NCBI GenBank assembly: GCA_003118195.1
Contig: BEXV01003628.1
Coordinates: forward strand, 1 to 18,290
From: Hemicentrotus pulcherrimus
Lineage: Eukaryota > Echinodermata > Echinoidea > Camarodonta > Strongylocentrotidae
Direction of reading: 5' to 3'
Length of the DNA stretch: 18,290 nt
Shown piece after piece: positions 16,890-18,290 of the stretch. The notes below the pieces were generated by a model. It made no database searches. It had not been told where the DNA came from and saw only the letters and a program-made list of their open reading frames with translations. The position numbers and the translations under genes are program-made. Positions within the stretch are counted from its first letter, which is position 1. Each line of letters opens with the position of its first letter.

Positions 16890-17051
16890 GGGCCCCATTG
16901 CATAAACTTACCACTGATGGTAACTTTGCCATCAATATTAACTACTATATAATGGCAACATTACTCAACAGTCGATCATAATCAAGGTTTCCATGGTAGT
17001 TACCATTAATGTCAAAGTTACCATCTATGCTAAGTTTTATGCAACCGGGAC
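16890..17051. mobile_element. MITE-like palindromic element, ~160 bp
   Basis: The left arm starts GGGCCCCATTGCATAAACTT; the right arm reads AAGTTTTATGCAACCGGGAC, ending at 17051. Complementarity extends about 50 bp inward through GATGGTAACTTTG and TAACTAC. There is no coding sequence. The GGGCCC-TTGCATAAAA end type is, from memory, common in marine invertebrate repeats. Confidence 0.75.
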
Positions 17052-17788
17052 TAGGACCGAGATGTAAAACAGACTTTGTATTTATTTCGGATTCTTGTCA
17101 TCCTGATTAAATATATTTTTATTTCCACACAAATAATGAAAACTCACTCGGCGTCTTGATTTGATTTGATTTATTTATTTCTGTTTGATTTTCTTTTTAT
17201 TTTGCATCTTTACAAATATATAACACATGACAAAAGAATATAATGTAGAATAAGTAAGACTGGCTGTAACTAATCGAAAACATCAAACAGAAGGGTTGAC
17301 AAAGTAAGCCAAGATTGATAGTATGACTACCCTCAAAGGATACGTAATAATACAAATATGGAGGAACAAAATATTGGTAAAAGGGGAAAAAAAGAAGAAA
17401 AAAAGAAAGGGAAGATAAAGAGAAAGAGAATGTAAGCGAGAATGAGATATGAGAGAAAAATATGAAGAGAGACGGGAGACTGATGTGCATTGAAGACAAC
17501 AAAGCAATATTCATGGGAACATAATTTGGAATGGGAAAAAGTGAAATGATCTGTACCTTCCACTCTCTAGTATCTGTTTTCTCTTTCAGTTCCTGTTGCT
17601 ATCTTTATCTTTTTATGTCCATAGTATTCTCCCTATCCTCTTTGTATATTTCGCAATAGCTTAATTTTCTCTTTTAATTTCGCCAATATTCTACCTTGTA
17701 ATGATAATGATAAAAATAGTAATGATAATAATATACTATTACTCCTACTGATGATGATGATGGTGATAATATTCTCTAAAGATTTGTA

Positions 17789-17823
<35 letters not shown>

Positions 17824-18009
17824 AGCTGTATTGTCTGTCTTCCTCTGAGTCAGCAGTATTCTCTGATTTTTTTTCTCTAAAATAATAATAATGGTAACAA
17901 ATCACATAAAATTAATGAAAAATAGTCATAGATTATAAACATGTTTGCGAGTGCAGAAGTGAATATGCACTGCGCGCACTCCGCGCAGGTTAAGTCGCAG
18001 TAGGATAAT
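17052..18009. other. Intergenic sequence with simple repeats
   Basis: Nothing coding is visible. It holds a TTTGATTTGATTTATTTATT stretch near 17158, a purine-rich tract at 17380-17480, GAT/AAT-type repeats at 17697-17775 and 17881-17890, and a (CT)n run at 17792-17820. Minus-strand frames here are Ser/Phe-rich products of the purine tract. Confidence 0.6.
17792..17820 (+). repeat. (CT)n microsatellite
   Basis: An uninterrupted run of about 14 CT units. Confidence 0.97.
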
Positions 18010-18123
18010 AGGGACTTTTAGATTTGCGTGGACTGATACGTGTGACGTTCATTCAAGGCAGTGCATTAGGAGGACGTCGATCGTAGCAATCCGCGTTGTC
18101 TTTTTGCAAATCTGAAAGTCCCT
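18010..18123 (+). mobile_element. 114-bp MITE, copy 2
   Basis: The ends AGGGACTTTTAGATTTGCG and GCAAATCTGAAAGTCCCT form TIRs of about 19 bp, flanked by AAT/ATT. Its reverse complement aligns along its whole length with 15221-15334. The internal GGACGTCGATCGTAG is conserved in both. There is no coding capacity; it must have been mobilised by a transposase elsewhere. Confidence 0.85.
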
Positions 18124-18290
18124 ATTGAACGAGACTTGTCCGCCTCATTTTGACTAAAGAGTCCAGTAGACGGTACCATATACCATGTACATGACCTGGA
18201 AAAGTTGATAAGTACAAGGTTGTTTTGTTGATTTGTGTTCTAGATGGGTATTGAAGTAAATTCAGCTAGGTTGCCAGCCCGCCCCCCCCC

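Noticed and set aside
17197..17563. Minus-strand hydrophobic frames as a membrane protein
   Set aside because: Three overlapping frames are open at once because of the purine-rich tract; composition is Ser/Phe/Leu low complexity.
18281..18290. Poly-C end of the window
   Set aside because: It is a homopolymer at the window edge; it may be a sequencing or contig-end effect and supports no feature.

Overview
This is an AT-rich, intron-containing animal genomic window. It most resembles a sea urchin or another marine deuterostome. That assignment is inferred from GT-AG introns, many short terminal-inverted-repeat (TIR) elements, frequent ACATGTA motifs and marine-invertebrate-type repeats; no species marker was identified. 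No bacterial genes, operons, CRISPR arrays, rRNA or tRNA genes were found.

Two protein genes are supported, arranged head to head. On the minus strand, 107-2903 holds the first four coding exons of an adenosine-kinase-like pfkB-family enzyme; the rest lies beyond base 1. On the plus strand is a complete nucleotide-sugar transporter of the SLC35D type: a probable non-coding exon ending at 3870 and coding exons 5640-6051 and 10807-11390, together 331 residues. About 0.9 kb separates the two start regions. It holds three CAGGTG E-boxes and an 18-base perfect palindrome.

Most of the rest is introns and a long transporter 3' flank filled with repeats. ADK intron 1 has a long purine tract and a hairpin. 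Transporter intron 1 has a non-LTR retrotransposon relic and one copy of a roughly 190-bp repeat R. Intron 2 has three more R copies (two tandem, one inverted), a 240-bp inverted-repeat element, a 510-bp TIR element whose pre-insertion site survives as a nearby duplicate, an ATT microsatellite, and a 716-bp perfect duplication around a single N. That duplication is very probably an assembly error: an intact relative of the same element at 12975-13234 reads straight across the proposed join. The 3' flank (11391-18290) carries further TIR elements, a 16-bp-period minisatellite, other tandem repeats and microsatellites.

The most unusual signal is at 15465-15637. On the minus strand there are two stem-loops nearly identical to the metazoan histone mRNA 3'-end stem-loop. 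One is followed 10 nt later by AAGAAAGA, the classic histone downstream element, yet no histone reading frame adjoins. Just upstream on that strand are further hairpins and a hammerhead-like CTGACGA...GAAAC arrangement. This may be a mobile-element terminal relic or a cell-cycle-processed non-coding RNA end; sequence alone does not decide.
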